Positions 1 to 7,289 of a DNA stretch of 64,000 nucleotides are shown one piece after another (the stretch's first letter is position 1; every line of letters begins with the position of its first letter). Under the pieces are notes generated by a model. The model ran no database searches and was not told the origin of the DNA. It worked only from the letters and a program-made list of their open reading frames with translations. Both the position numbers and the translations under genes were made by a program. The stretch covers positions 1,800-65,799 of the forward strand of contig JAFDZE010000072.1 of the NCBI GenBank assembly GCA_018267155.1, given 5' to 3'. The DNA is from Bacteroidota bacterium (GTDB lineage: Bacteria; Bacteroidota; Bacteroidia; Flavobacteriales_F; PHOS-HE28).

Positions 1-52
1 GCGGAGCCGAAGGGTGGTGGTGGAATAGCACTGTTGCAGATGGCCCAAGACC

Positions 53-129
53 TGTCACGCTGAGCTTGCCGAAGCGCTACCATGATCATGTGCATGTGTG
101 TATAGCGCTTCGGCAAGCTCAGCGTGACA
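53..129. repeat. Perfect 27-bp inverted repeat (hairpin repeat copy 1)
   Basis: The arms 53-79 and 103-129 are exact reverse complements, beginning TGTCACGCTGAGC and ending GCGCTA, with a 23-nt loop. The same element recurs at 221-332, 424-448, 9451-9475 and 9526-9590, always outside genes. It behaves like a REP/BIME-type intergenic palindromic repeat. Confidence 0.85.
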
Positions 130-220
130 GTTCAGGAAGATCCTCAAGGCAGTGTCCAAGCGATAGCGTAGCATTGCTTCAACACTCCCATGCATTGTCA
201 GGGTGAGAACTCCCATGCAC

Positions 221-332
221 TGTCACGCTGAGCCCGCCGAAGCGCTACCAAATTCCGGTACACTGTGTTGCAGCTTGGATCGTATCGGGTTCGTGTTGCA
301 GTGTATAGCGCTTCGGCAGGCTCAGCGTGACA
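221..332. repeat. Hairpin repeat copy 2
   Basis: The arms 221-247 and 306-332 match copy 1 with one mismatch between them, but the loop is longer (58 nt). The tail at 336-423 is a close copy of the tail at 133-220 after copy 1, so hairpin plus tail was duplicated in tandem. Confidence 0.8.
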
Positions 333-423
333 GTTCAGGAGGATCCTCAAGACAGTGTCCAGGCGATAGCGTAGCATTGATCCAACACTCCCTTGTATTG
401 TCAGGGTGGGAACTCCCATGCAT

Positions 424-448
424 TGTCACGCTGAGCCCGCCGAAGCGC
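424..448 (+). repeat. Half copy of the hairpin repeat
   Basis: This is a forward arm only (TGTCACGCTGAGC...GAAGCGC). It starts directly after the second duplicated tail and has no matching reverse arm downstream, so it marks the broken end of the tandem array. Confidence 0.7.
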
Positions 449-690
449 CTCTCCAATACCAGTCCGTATCACGATTTGACCGCTCGTTGTTTTCCTGAAC
501 CGTGGTTGTACATTTCCACGAGTTTTGATACTCCGGGTCCTGAGCAACATGAACGCACAGTGCGGAGCAGGGACGCTGAGGGAGTACAGAGCGCGTTGGC
601 GCGAACGTGAGGAGTGGATATGGGCCGATGTCGCACGCGCTCGGTCCAGCGTGCATATCTGCTATCTTGCACCACGGCAACGCATGCGTC

Positions 691-1278
691 ATGTCCTCCG
701 ATCCACTCGACCTGGACCCCGATAACGCCCTGGCCCCGGCCCGTGGACGATTGCTGGTGAGCGGTCCGTACCTCACCGATCCATACTTCCACCGCACGGT
801 GGTCCTGTTGTGCGAGCACGACAAGGAGGGTTCATTCGGTTTCGTGCTGAACCGGTCCCTGGACGTGGATGTGGCGAACATCATGGAGAACATGCCCTCG
901 TTGGAAGGCCGCGTAAGCATCGGGGGGCCTGTGCAGAGCGGCAACCTCTATTACCTGCACACGCTGGGCAAGCGCGTACAGGGCAGCATCCGTGTGGTTG
1001 ATGGCGTTCACATGGGTGGTGACTTCGAGCAGTTGCGCAGTTTGCTGGCCACCGATCCGAAGCTCGCCGATCACGTGCGCTTCTTCGTAGGATACAGTGG
1101 CTGGGGTGCCGATCAACTGGTGAAGGAATTGGATGAGCGTGCCTGGTTGATCGCTCCAGGGCACAAGCGATCGATCATGTCCCCACGCGCCACCGACCTC
1201 TGGGGTGACACCTTGCGGAATATGGGCAAGCAGTTCGCACCGCTGGCCAATTTTCCGGACGACCCTTCGTTGAATTAG
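691..1278 (+). CDS. yqgE: YqgE/AlgH family protein
   Basis: A 195-residue protein of the UPF0301 (YqgE/AlgH) family, about the usual length. The family signature is visible: an N-terminal GRLLVSGPYLTDPYFHRTVV stretch, a middle GFVLNR, the IGGPV segment and the late GYSGWGADQL motif. Its biochemical role is not settled; AlgH was named from alginate regulation in Pseudomonas. I chose the ATG at 691 because family members start a few residues before the GxLLxxxP segment and the longer in-frame extension has no counterpart. Its stop codon interlocks with that of the convergent aminotransferase gene (4-nt overlap), so the two genes have no terminator between them. Confidence 0.93.
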   Translation: MSSDPLDLDPDNALAPARGRLLVSGPYLTDPYFHRTVVLLCEHDKEGSFGFVLNRSLDVDVANIMENMPSLEGRVSIGGPVQSGNLYYLHTLGKRVQGSIRVVDGVHMGGDFEQLRSLLATDPKLADHVRFFVGYSGWGADQLVKELDERAWLIAPGHKRSIMSPRATDLWGDTLRNMGKQFAPLANFPDDPSLN

Positions 1279-2117
1279 GCGATGCTCTTCACAAGCAGAT
1301 CCACCAGATGCAGGGCCATGCGGTGCGTATAACGCTTGGTGCGGTATGCTGCTGCCCATTGCGGCCCGCGCACTGCATTGGTCATGATCAATTCATCGGC
1401 CGCCAGCAGGTTCTGTGGATTCAATGAGGTCTCGTACACCTTGATCCCGTTGGTCACCGCCAGATTGATCACCTGCATGCGCATCACCCCACCGATGCAA
1501 CCATCGCTGAGCGGGGGCGTGTAGAGCACACCATTGCTCACGATGAACACGTTGCCCGAGCCGCTCTCGATGATGTTCCCCTTGTCGTTCTGCAGCAGGC
1601 AGTCGTCCAGACCGCGATCCATGCACCACAGACCGGCCATCACGTACAACTGGCCATTCAGCGTCTTCAACGAACTGAGCCGATTCACCTGCTTGCGCAT
1701 CTCGGGCCAGATATCCGTGACCAGTCCCTCGTGATTCAGGATATAATTGGCCGAAGACAACGGCGTGAGCGCGATCGTATAACCACTGTTATTGCCTTCG
1801 GGGCGGTAGTGTCCCGGCGCATCCCTGTACACCGTGAGCCGTATGCGCGCACTGGCATGCCCGCATTCCACCACGAGGCGTTCGATGTGCGCCTTCAGCG
1901 TTCGCTCGTTCAGCCCGTCCGGACAGTTGATGCGCAACACCTTCAACGCTTCGGTGAGGCGCGCCCAGTGCGCTCCGATGAAACACGGTTGGCCATTCAC
2001 CACGCGGATGCTCTCGAAAAGCCCATCACCGTACCGATAGGCGCGGTTGTCCACCGCGATCACCGGTCGGCCCGCAGGGACCAGTTCACCGTTCACCACC
2101 AACGCCCCTCCTTCCAT
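1275..2117 (-). CDS. Class IV (PLP fold-type IV) aminotransferase / aminodeoxychorismate lyase-like
   Basis: A 280-residue PLP enzyme of the BCAT/DAAT/PabC superfamily. The PLP lysine is K151 in SSLKTLNGQLY, and the cofactor-binding glutamate is E184 in GNIIESGSGNVF. The early RYGDGLFESIR motif (from residue 28) is typical of the PabC/D-amino-acid transaminase branch. Likely reactions are 4-amino-4-deoxychorismate lysis for folate synthesis or a transamination; sequence alone does not decide, so no symbol is given. It is the last gene of a five-gene minus-strand operon. Its ATG overlaps the stop of the upstream HAD phosphatase by 1 nt (TGATG), which suggests translational coupling. Confidence 0.9.
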   Translation of the reverse strand: MEGGALVVNGELVPAGRPVIAVDNRAYRYGDGLFESIRVVNGQPCFIGAHWARLTEALKVLRINCPDGLNERTLKAHIERLVVECGHASARIRLTVYRDAPGHYRPEGNNSGYTIALTPLSSANYILNHEGLVTDIWPEMRKQVNRLSSLKTLNGQLYVMAGLWCMDRGLDDCLLQNDKGNIIESGSGNVFIVSNGVLYTPPLSDGCIGGVMRMQVINLAVTNGIKVYETSLNPQNLLAADELIMTNAVRGPQWAAAYRTKRYTHRMALHLVDLLVKSIA

Positions 2118-2614
2118 CAGATCAGGGATGTCCGGGTCCGCAGTACATCGAGAAGTGGCGAATTGGCTTCCACCAGCACACCACGAACACCCACCGCCGT
2201 GGCGGCCTCCACGTCGCGATCACGATCGCCTATCATCACCGAAGCACCGGGATCGATCCCGTACCGCGCCATGGCCCGCTCCAACATCAGCGAGCCCGGC
2301 TTACGGCAGAGGCAACGACCTTGCGAGGGATGATGCGGGCAGTAGTACACGGCATCCAGTTGTGTCCCCTCTTCCGCCAGGCATGCACCGATCCATGCGT
2401 GCGCCCGCTCCACATCGGCGTGCGTGTACAAACCGAGTGCGATACCGCTCTGGTTCGTGATGATCACGGCCAGGTTCCCTTGGGCCCGTACAGCTTTCAC
2501 CGCCTCAGCCACGGTGGGCAGCATCTCCAGGTCATCCACGCGCCAGGTGTGCTCGCCACGCTCGCGCACCACCACGCCATCGCGATCCAGAAAAACCGCA
2601 CGCCTCGTCCTCAT
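2117..2614 (-). CDS. HAD-IIIA phosphatase, GmhB-like
   Basis: A 165-residue HAD-superfamily phosphatase. The nucleophile and acid/base aspartates are D10 and D12 in FLDRDGVVV, motif II is TNQSG (53-57), the lysine is K105, and motif IV is GDRDRD (129-134). The C92-P-H94 ... C101-L-C103 cluster matches the zinc site of D-glycero-D-manno-heptose-1,7-bisphosphate 7-phosphatase (GmhB) and related histidinol-phosphatases. A role in LPS heptose precursor synthesis is therefore likely but not proven, since no other heptose genes are in the window. The ATG at 2614 was chosen because the catalytic motif must lie near the N-terminus. It overlaps the rhomboid stop by 4 nt (ATGA). Confidence 0.9.
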   Translation of the reverse strand: MRTRRAVFLDRDGVVVRERGEHTWRVDDLEMLPTVAEAVKAVRAQGNLAVIITNQSGIALGLYTHADVERAHAWIGACLAEEGTQLDAVYYCPHHPSQGRCLCRKPGSLMLERAMARYGIDPGASVMIGDRDRDVEAATAVGVRGVLVEANSPLLDVLRTRTSLI

Positions 2615-3225
2615 GCGAAAGGTCCTGTTACGGCCTGCAGGAATCCTCCAAGCACAGGCGGGTGCATCATCACCGTGAACACGATGCCTACAAGCGCCCC
2701 CGCGAAATGCGCGTCGTGCGCGATCCCGTCCCCTCCACGGCGCCCCATGAACCATTCATACCCAAGATAAAGGATACCAAAGATCCAGGCCGGGGCCGGT
2801 ACGGGCAGGATGAGCAGCATGAGCTTGTCCAACGGGAACATGAGGATCGAGGCGAAGAGGACGGCACTGGTGGCCCCGGAGGCACCTACCGCCCGGTACG
2901 AGGGATCCCAGCGGTGCTTATAGTAGCCCGGCAACGAACTGAGCGTGATGCCCGCGAGGTAGAGCACGAGGAACGGGATGGTGCCGCTGTGCCCCGTGAG
3001 TTTGGCGTAGCCCTCCTCCACCCTGGGTCCGAACATGAACAGCACGAACATGTTCACGAAGAGGTGCTGCCCATTGCCATGGATGAAGCCGTGGGTGACC
3101 AGGCGGGACCAGTCCTGGCGGGTATTGATGACGAAGGGTTCGAAGACCATGCGGTCGAACATCCGGCGATCATTGAACGCACGCATCGAGATGAGCACGG
3201 TGATGGCGATGACGACCCAGGTCAT
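2611..3225 (-). CDS. Rhomboid family intramembrane serine protease
   Basis: A 204-residue integral membrane protease with about six hydrophobic segments. The catalytic serine is S116 in VGASGATSA and the catalytic histidine is H173 in HDAHFAGALVG; N58 in HLFVNMF is the oxyanion-hole asparagine. It should cleave single-span substrates within the inner membrane. The ATG at 3225 begins directly at the first membrane segment. A TATCTTTC box (3231-3238) ends only 5 nt upstream, so a leaderless or very short-leader transcript is possible in addition to read-through from the DUF4440 gene 23 nt upstream. Confidence 0.93.
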   Translation of the reverse strand: MTWVVIAITVLISMRAFNDRRMFDRMVFEPFVINTRQDWSRLVTHGFIHGNGQHLFVNMFVLFMFGPRVEEGYAKLTGHSGTIPFLVLYLAGITLSSLPGYYKHRWDPSYRAVGASGATSAVLFASILMFPLDKLMLLILPVPAPAWIFGILYLGYEWFMGRRGGDGIAHDAHFAGALVGIVFTVMMHPPVLGGFLQAVTGPFA

Positions 3226-3230
3226 GGCGG

Positions 3231-3238
3231 GAAAGATA
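3231..3238 (-). promoter_or_regulatory. Possible -7 box abutting the rhomboid gene
   Basis: TATCTTTC on the minus strand differs from the Bacteroidota TAnnTTTG box at one position and ends 5 nt before the ATG. No clear TTTG lies at the -33 distance, so this is a weak inference. Confidence 0.3.
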
Positions 3239-3248
3239 ACCGCGCGCC

Positions 3249-3695
3249 TCAGTAGGTATGGTCGCGTACGATCCTCCAGCCGCTCGGGCCATCCGCCCAT
3301 AAAAGGCTGAAACCACCGCCCAAGGTGTCGGCCGAAGACCGCGCACCTGCCACACCACGGACGAGTTGCCACTTTCCCGTACACCAGGCATGCTCGGGCC
3401 CCGCACCGACCACTTCCAGATCACTGAACGTCAGATCGCCCATGGCCGCCTTGTCCGGATAGTGCTTGCGGTAGTTGGCGGTGACCGCGGCCTTGCCACA
3501 AGTGGTCCCGCGCGCATTCACGAAGCACACACTGTCGGCGTATCCTTCCATGAAGCCGCCCACATCGCCCCGGTCCCATGCGACTTCCTGATCCGCCATC
3601 ACCGCCCGGATCGCCGCCTCGTCCTCCGGCCCGAAGACCGGGGTGCCGCAGGAAGTTGCGATGCATACTACGAGAAATGGGAGCCCGTGGCGCAT
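3249..3695 (-). CDS. DUF4440/SnoaL-like (NTF2-fold) lipoprotein
   Basis: A 148-residue protein with an N-terminal hydrophobic segment ending in a possible lipobox (IATSC, Cys16), followed by an NTF2-like domain. The DEAAIRAVMADQEVAWDRGD start and the GWRIVRDHTY end are typical of DUF4440/SgcJ-type proteins (WKIVxDH..Y). Family members bind small ligands or act as accessory domains; the substrate here cannot be told. It lies 3 nt downstream of the lipase gene in the same operon, so it may work with it in the periplasm or outer membrane. Confidence 0.8.
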   Translation of the reverse strand: MRHGLPFLVVCIATSCGTPVFGPEDEAAIRAVMADQEVAWDRGDVGGFMEGYADSVCFVNARGTTCGKAAVTANYRKHYPDKAAMGDLTFSDLEVVGAGPEHAWCTGKWQLVRGVAGARSSADTLGGGFSLLWADGPSGWRIVRDHTY

Positions 3696-3698
3696 GGT

Positions 3699-4904
3699 TC
3701 AGAGGTTCTCAGGCAGGATCTTCACGCGCAGTTCCGCGTACCGCTGGGGAAACCAGCGCCGAAGGATGGCCACGTGGTAATTGTACGGCTTGTGCTGGTA
3801 GAAGCCCGGGGCCTTGCGGTACAGCTCCTTGTTCAGGAAGACGCCCTGCGCATCGCGCGGATTGGCTTTCATGATGGAGTCGTTGGCCAGGATCGTGCTG
3901 TCGCGCAGGATCAGCGGGTACGGGAACGGTTCCAGTTCGATCCGCTCCGGCATCACGGCGTAGTTCACCTCTTTGCGGTACGGTGGCATCACCACGTCGC
4001 CCACCGACCCGCTGATGCGTTTGTCCACCGAGTTCGACGCGTAACGTGCCAGCCCCGAAAGCTTCCCACGCATCATGCGCAGCACCGCACTGCGGGCCAG
4101 GCTCCGCGTATCGTAGCCTTCCTGACCACCGATGATGCCATCGAGTGTGGCCGCGGAAAAGATGGGGTGGTCCAGAAAGGACATCGGCATGCCCGGCACG
4201 GGGTCGGCCGGATTGATGATGCTGAAGCTCGTACCCGTTTCGCAGTATGCATTCCTGTACGTTCCCGCGAAGGCCGCGTTGCCCACCATGGGGTTGGCGA
4301 AGGCGTACGTGGTGAACCGTGTCTTCCCCGGAAGCCGGCCCGATGGCAGGTTCTCCAGATAGGCGCGCAGCAAGAGGGCCAGTGCCCCGCCCTGACTGTG
4401 GCCGGTGATCGTCACATCATCCACGCCCTGTTCGTGCAACGCTCGCACCTGATCCAGCACGTCCGCAGCGATGAAGGAGATACCCAGGGCATATCCGGCA
4501 TGCACCGCCGCAGCGGTATCATCGGCGAAACGGTAAACGAACGGCTCGCCATCCACCGTGATCGTGCCCTCGGCCGGGATCATGGCGGCGTGCATGTTCT
4601 CCATCCAGCTGAGCGGATCGGCCGTGGACCCACGGATCTCGATGACGCCCATGCTCCCGTGGCGGAACACCTGGAACAGATTGTCCATTCCGCGCGGTTC
4701 CGATACGTACACGCGCTCATACCCGGCGGGCAGGATCGCCGCATCGGAACCGTACAGGTCCTGGAAGGTGTGCGTGGCGCACAGGGCGCTCAGATCGGCG
4801 GCCAGGGCGGGATCGAAGCCGGGAGCACCGGGCGTGGCCAGGGCCGGGGATCCGGACAGGGCGAGGGCACAGGCCGTGCTCAAGGACAGGATGGTGGTGC
4901 GCAT
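3699..4904 (-). CDS. Secreted class 3 lipase family protein
   Basis: A 401-residue alpha/beta-hydrolase of the fungal-type lipase (class 3) family. A signal peptide covers about residues 1-23, ending in PALA. The nucleophile elbow is GHSQGG (168-173, Ser170), preceded by VDDVTIT as usual. NPADPVPG about 85 residues later probably holds the catalytic aspartate. The ATG at 4904 was chosen because it begins the signal peptide. It is the first gene of the five-gene operon running to 1275. The long C-terminal part after about residue 270 has no feature I recognise. Confidence 0.85.
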   Translation of the reverse strand: MRTTILSLSTACALALSGSPALATPGAPGFDPALAADLSALCATHTFQDLYGSDAAILPAGYERVYVSEPRGMDNLFQVFRHGSMGVIEIRGSTADPLSWMENMHAAMIPAEGTITVDGEPFVYRFADDTAAAVHAGYALGISFIAADVLDQVRALHEQGVDDVTITGHSQGGALALLLRAYLENLPSGRLPGKTRFTTYAFANPMVGNAAFAGTYRNAYCETGTSFSIINPADPVPGMPMSFLDHPIFSAATLDGIIGGQEGYDTRSLARSAVLRMMRGKLSGLARYASNSVDKRISGSVGDVVMPPYRKEVNYAVMPERIELEPFPYPLILRDSTILANDSIMKANPRDAQGVFLNKELYRKAPGFYQHKPYNYHVAILRRWFPQRYAELRVKILPENL

Positions 4905-5049
4905 GCGGTCCGTTGGATGATGGAACAACGCGCCAAGAAAAGCAAACCGTGTGCTGGAACGCATCGGGCGTGCGCATGATCATGAACGACCGGACGTGTC
5001 CACCCTGCGGCCATGCGGTCCGGGAACCCGATCCGCAACCCTGTGGAAC

Positions 5050-5089
5050 CAAAAAAAGAAGGGGCCGCCCCGATCAGGACGGCCCCTTC
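5050..5089 (-). terminator. Rho-independent terminator of rpsA
   Basis: On the minus strand a GC-rich stem (AAGGGGCCG paired with CGGCCCCTT, 5080-5088 with 5059-5067) is followed by a run of seven T (complement of 5051-5057). It lies about 25 nt after the rpsA stop. Confidence 0.85.
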
Positions 5090-5111
5090 GCACAGGTCAC
5101 TTGATGCTGGA

Positions 5112-6995
5112 TCAGGCCTCTTCGCTCTGGTCGTCGGCCTCCTCTTTCTTGGCCTTGGACTTGGCTTTGCCACCTTCGCCGGCCTGCATCTGGTTCTTCA
5201 GGTCGCTCAGCACGCTGAGGTCGCCCAAGGTGGATTTCTCCACCTTGTCGTTCACGCTCTTCACGCTGGCGCTGTGGTCGCCGCCCTCATCGCCGGAGCC
5301 TTTGCGGCCACGCTTGGCGGATGCGGGTGCGCTCTCGATCACGTCATCGCCCTCTTCGAAGGTGCGCGTATGGCTGAGGGCGATCCGGCGATGCTCGGAG
5401 CTGAACTCGAGCACGACGAACGGCAGCTTCTCTTCGAGACCGGCCTTGCTGCCGTCGGCTTTCTTCAGGTGCTTCAACGTCACGGTGCCTTCAACACCGT
5501 ACGGCAGGGCCACGGTGAAGCTGCTGCCGTTGCGTCCCACGATGGTGCCCTCGTGCGTGCTGCCGGGCGTGAACACGCTGGCGAATACTTCCCAGGGGTT
5601 CTCTTCCACTTGCTTGTGACCGAGGCTGAGGCGGCGGTTGTCCTTGTCCACCTCCAACACCTGCACCTCCACCTCGTCGCCGATCTTGCAGAAATCGCTC
5701 GGGTGCTTGATGCGCTTGGTCCAGCTCAGGTCGCTGATGTGGATAAGCCCGTCCACGCCTTCCTCCAGCTCGGCGAAGATGCCGAAGTGGGTGAAGTTGC
5801 GCACCTTGGCCGTGTGGCGGCTGCCCACCGGGTACTTGAACTCGATGTCGGCCCAGGGATCAGGCTGCAGCTGCTTCATGCCGAGGCTCATCTTGCGCTC
5901 CTCGCGATCGATGTTGAGGATCTGCACATCGATCTCCTGGCCTTCCTTGAGGAAGTCCTTCGGGCTGCGCAGATGCTGGCTCCAGCTCATTTCGCTCACG
6001 TGCAGCAGGCCCTCCACGCCGGCGGCCACTTCCACGAACGCGCCGTAATCGGTGATCACCATCACCTTGCCCTTCACCTTGTCGCCCACGTTCATATCGG
6101 CGCTCAGGGCGTCCCACGGATGCGCGCTCAGTTGCTTCAGGCCCAAGGCGATGCGGCGCTTCTCGTCGTCGAAGTCGAGGATGACGACGTTGATCTTCTC
6201 GTCGAGCTTCACGATCTCTTCCGGGTGGCTTACGCGGCCCCAACTCAGGTCGGTGATGTGGATCAGGCCGTCCACACCGCCCAGGTCGACGAATACGCCG
6301 TAACTGGTAATGTTCTTGACGGTACCCTCCAGCACCTGGCCTTTCTCCAGGCCACCGATGATCTGCTTCTTCTGGGCCTCGAGTTCGGCTTCGATCAGGG
6401 CCTTGTGCGAGACCACCACGTTCTTGAACTCCTGGTTGATCTTCACCACCTTGAACTCCATGTTCTTGCCCACGAACTGGTCGTAGTCGCGGATCGGCTT
6501 CACATCGATCTGGCTGCCGGGCAGGAAGGCCTCGATCCCGAACACGTCCACGATCAGGCCGCCTTTCGTACGGCACTTCACGAAGCCGGTGATGATCTCG
6601 TTGGTCTCGAGCGCATGGTTCACCTTGCCCCAGGCATTGTGTACCCGGGCCGTCTTGTGGCTGATCACCATCTGACCGCCCTTGTCCTCCTGCTTCTCGA
6701 TGTACACCTCCACCTGATCGCCCAGCTTCAGGTCCGGCTTGTAGCGGAATTCGCTCAGGGGAACGACGCCCTCGGACTTGTAGTTGATGTTGATGACGAC
6801 CTCTTTCTTGTTCATGCCGACAACGGTGCCCATGAGCACCTCTTTCTCGGCAATGCTGGTGAGGCTCTCCTCGTACGCCTTCTCCATCCGCTCGCGATCG
6901 CTGGCGGAAATGGACTTCTTGTCATCCTCCAGTGTGGCCCAATCGAAATCGGCGGGCGGTTCGGCGAAGGTGACCTTGGTTTGTTCTGCTGACAT
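5112..6995 (-). CDS. rpsA: 30S ribosomal protein S1
   Basis: A 627-residue protein with six S1 (OB-fold) repeats. The repeats are marked by G-x-V-xx-I/F-x-x-[YF]-G-x-F-V/A-x-L blocks and end in DxxxRRxxLGxKQ signatures, for example ITSYGVFVDLGGVDGLIHIT and FTHFGIFAELEEGVDGLIHI. It binds mRNA and the 30S subunit and promotes initiation on mRNAs with weak ribosome sites, which fits a genome with few Shine-Dalgarno sequences. The C-terminus (about residue 530 on) is a charged, low-complexity tail rich in Lys, Glu, Asp and Ser. The gene stands alone with its own terminator. Confidence 0.98.
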   Translation of the reverse strand: MSAEQTKVTFAEPPADFDWATLEDDKKSISASDRERMEKAYEESLTSIAEKEVLMGTVVGMNKKEVVININYKSEGVVPLSEFRYKPDLKLGDQVEVYIEKQEDKGGQMVISHKTARVHNAWGKVNHALETNEIITGFVKCRTKGGLIVDVFGIEAFLPGSQIDVKPIRDYDQFVGKNMEFKVVKINQEFKNVVVSHKALIEAELEAQKKQIIGGLEKGQVLEGTVKNITSYGVFVDLGGVDGLIHITDLSWGRVSHPEEIVKLDEKINVVILDFDDEKRRIALGLKQLSAHPWDALSADMNVGDKVKGKVMVITDYGAFVEVAAGVEGLLHVSEMSWSQHLRSPKDFLKEGQEIDVQILNIDREERKMSLGMKQLQPDPWADIEFKYPVGSRHTAKVRNFTHFGIFAELEEGVDGLIHISDLSWTKRIKHPSDFCKIGDEVEVQVLEVDKDNRRLSLGHKQVEENPWEVFASVFTPGSTHEGTIVGRNGSSFTVALPYGVEGTVTLKHLKKADGSKAGLEEKLPFVVLEFSSEHRRIALSHTRTFEEGDDVIESAPASAKRGRKGSGDEGGDHSASVKSVNDKVEKSTLGDLSVLSDLKNQMQAGEGGKAKSKAKKEEADDQSEEA

Positions 6996-7289
6996 TCAGC
7001 TTTCGACTTGTATCCCGGTTCCCGATGTTTCGGGGCAGCGCTGACCGGAAGGGGTTGTTGTTGGCCCGCTGTGCTGCCCAGCGGACGTTCCCGAAAAATT
7101 CGGGGGCGCGAATGTACGTGTTCCTGTTCGATCCACAAGCGCTTCGGCGCTGAAGATCAGGCCGATCGGCATCCGTACTCCTCGCCCTCCCCATGGGTCA
7201 ATGGATCAAGGTTCCCGCCGCCTTCGTACCGCGAACGGCCTGGTGACCGCACATGGCCGCATCGGCCACCTCTACTTTCGCCCCGCCCC
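6996..7289. other. Divergent intergenic region, rpsA / ABC exporter
   Basis: It contains two short perfect dyads, CCCGA-TGTT-TCGGG at 7021-7034 and CCCGAA-AAA-TTCGGG at 7090-7104. Their loops sit in the rpsA leader side, so they could form hairpins in the S1 leader RNA. The TACTTTCG box at 7273-7280 serves the ABC gene. No gene is apparent. Confidence 0.5.
7273..7280 (+). promoter_or_regulatory. Possible -7 box of the ABC exporter
   Basis: TACTTTCG differs from TAnnTTTG at one position and ends 9 nt before the ATG at 7290. Confidence 0.35.

Larger units (their letters stand above)
1..690. other. Gene-free repeat region upstream of yqgE
   Basis: I see no convincing gene here. The open frames run through the repeats in several frames and have no family resemblance. 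The stretch holds two hairpin repeats (53-129 and 221-332), a third half-copy (424-448), and the roughly 88 bp tails that follow the hairpins. A possible -7 box (TATCTTGC) at 663-670 precedes yqgE. Confidence 0.7.

Noticed and set aside
53-448. Possible CRISPR array
   Set aside because: The repeats are inverted pairs with unequal spacing and near-identical tails, there are no unique spacers of fixed length, and no cas genes are present.
203-610. Open frames in the first 600 bp
   Set aside because: They are created by the repeats in several frames and show no conserved sequence.
5013-6992. Long plus-strand open frame (659 codons) opposite rpsA
   Set aside because: It is an antisense shadow of a certain S1 gene in GC-rich DNA: His/Val/Leu-rich and without family features.
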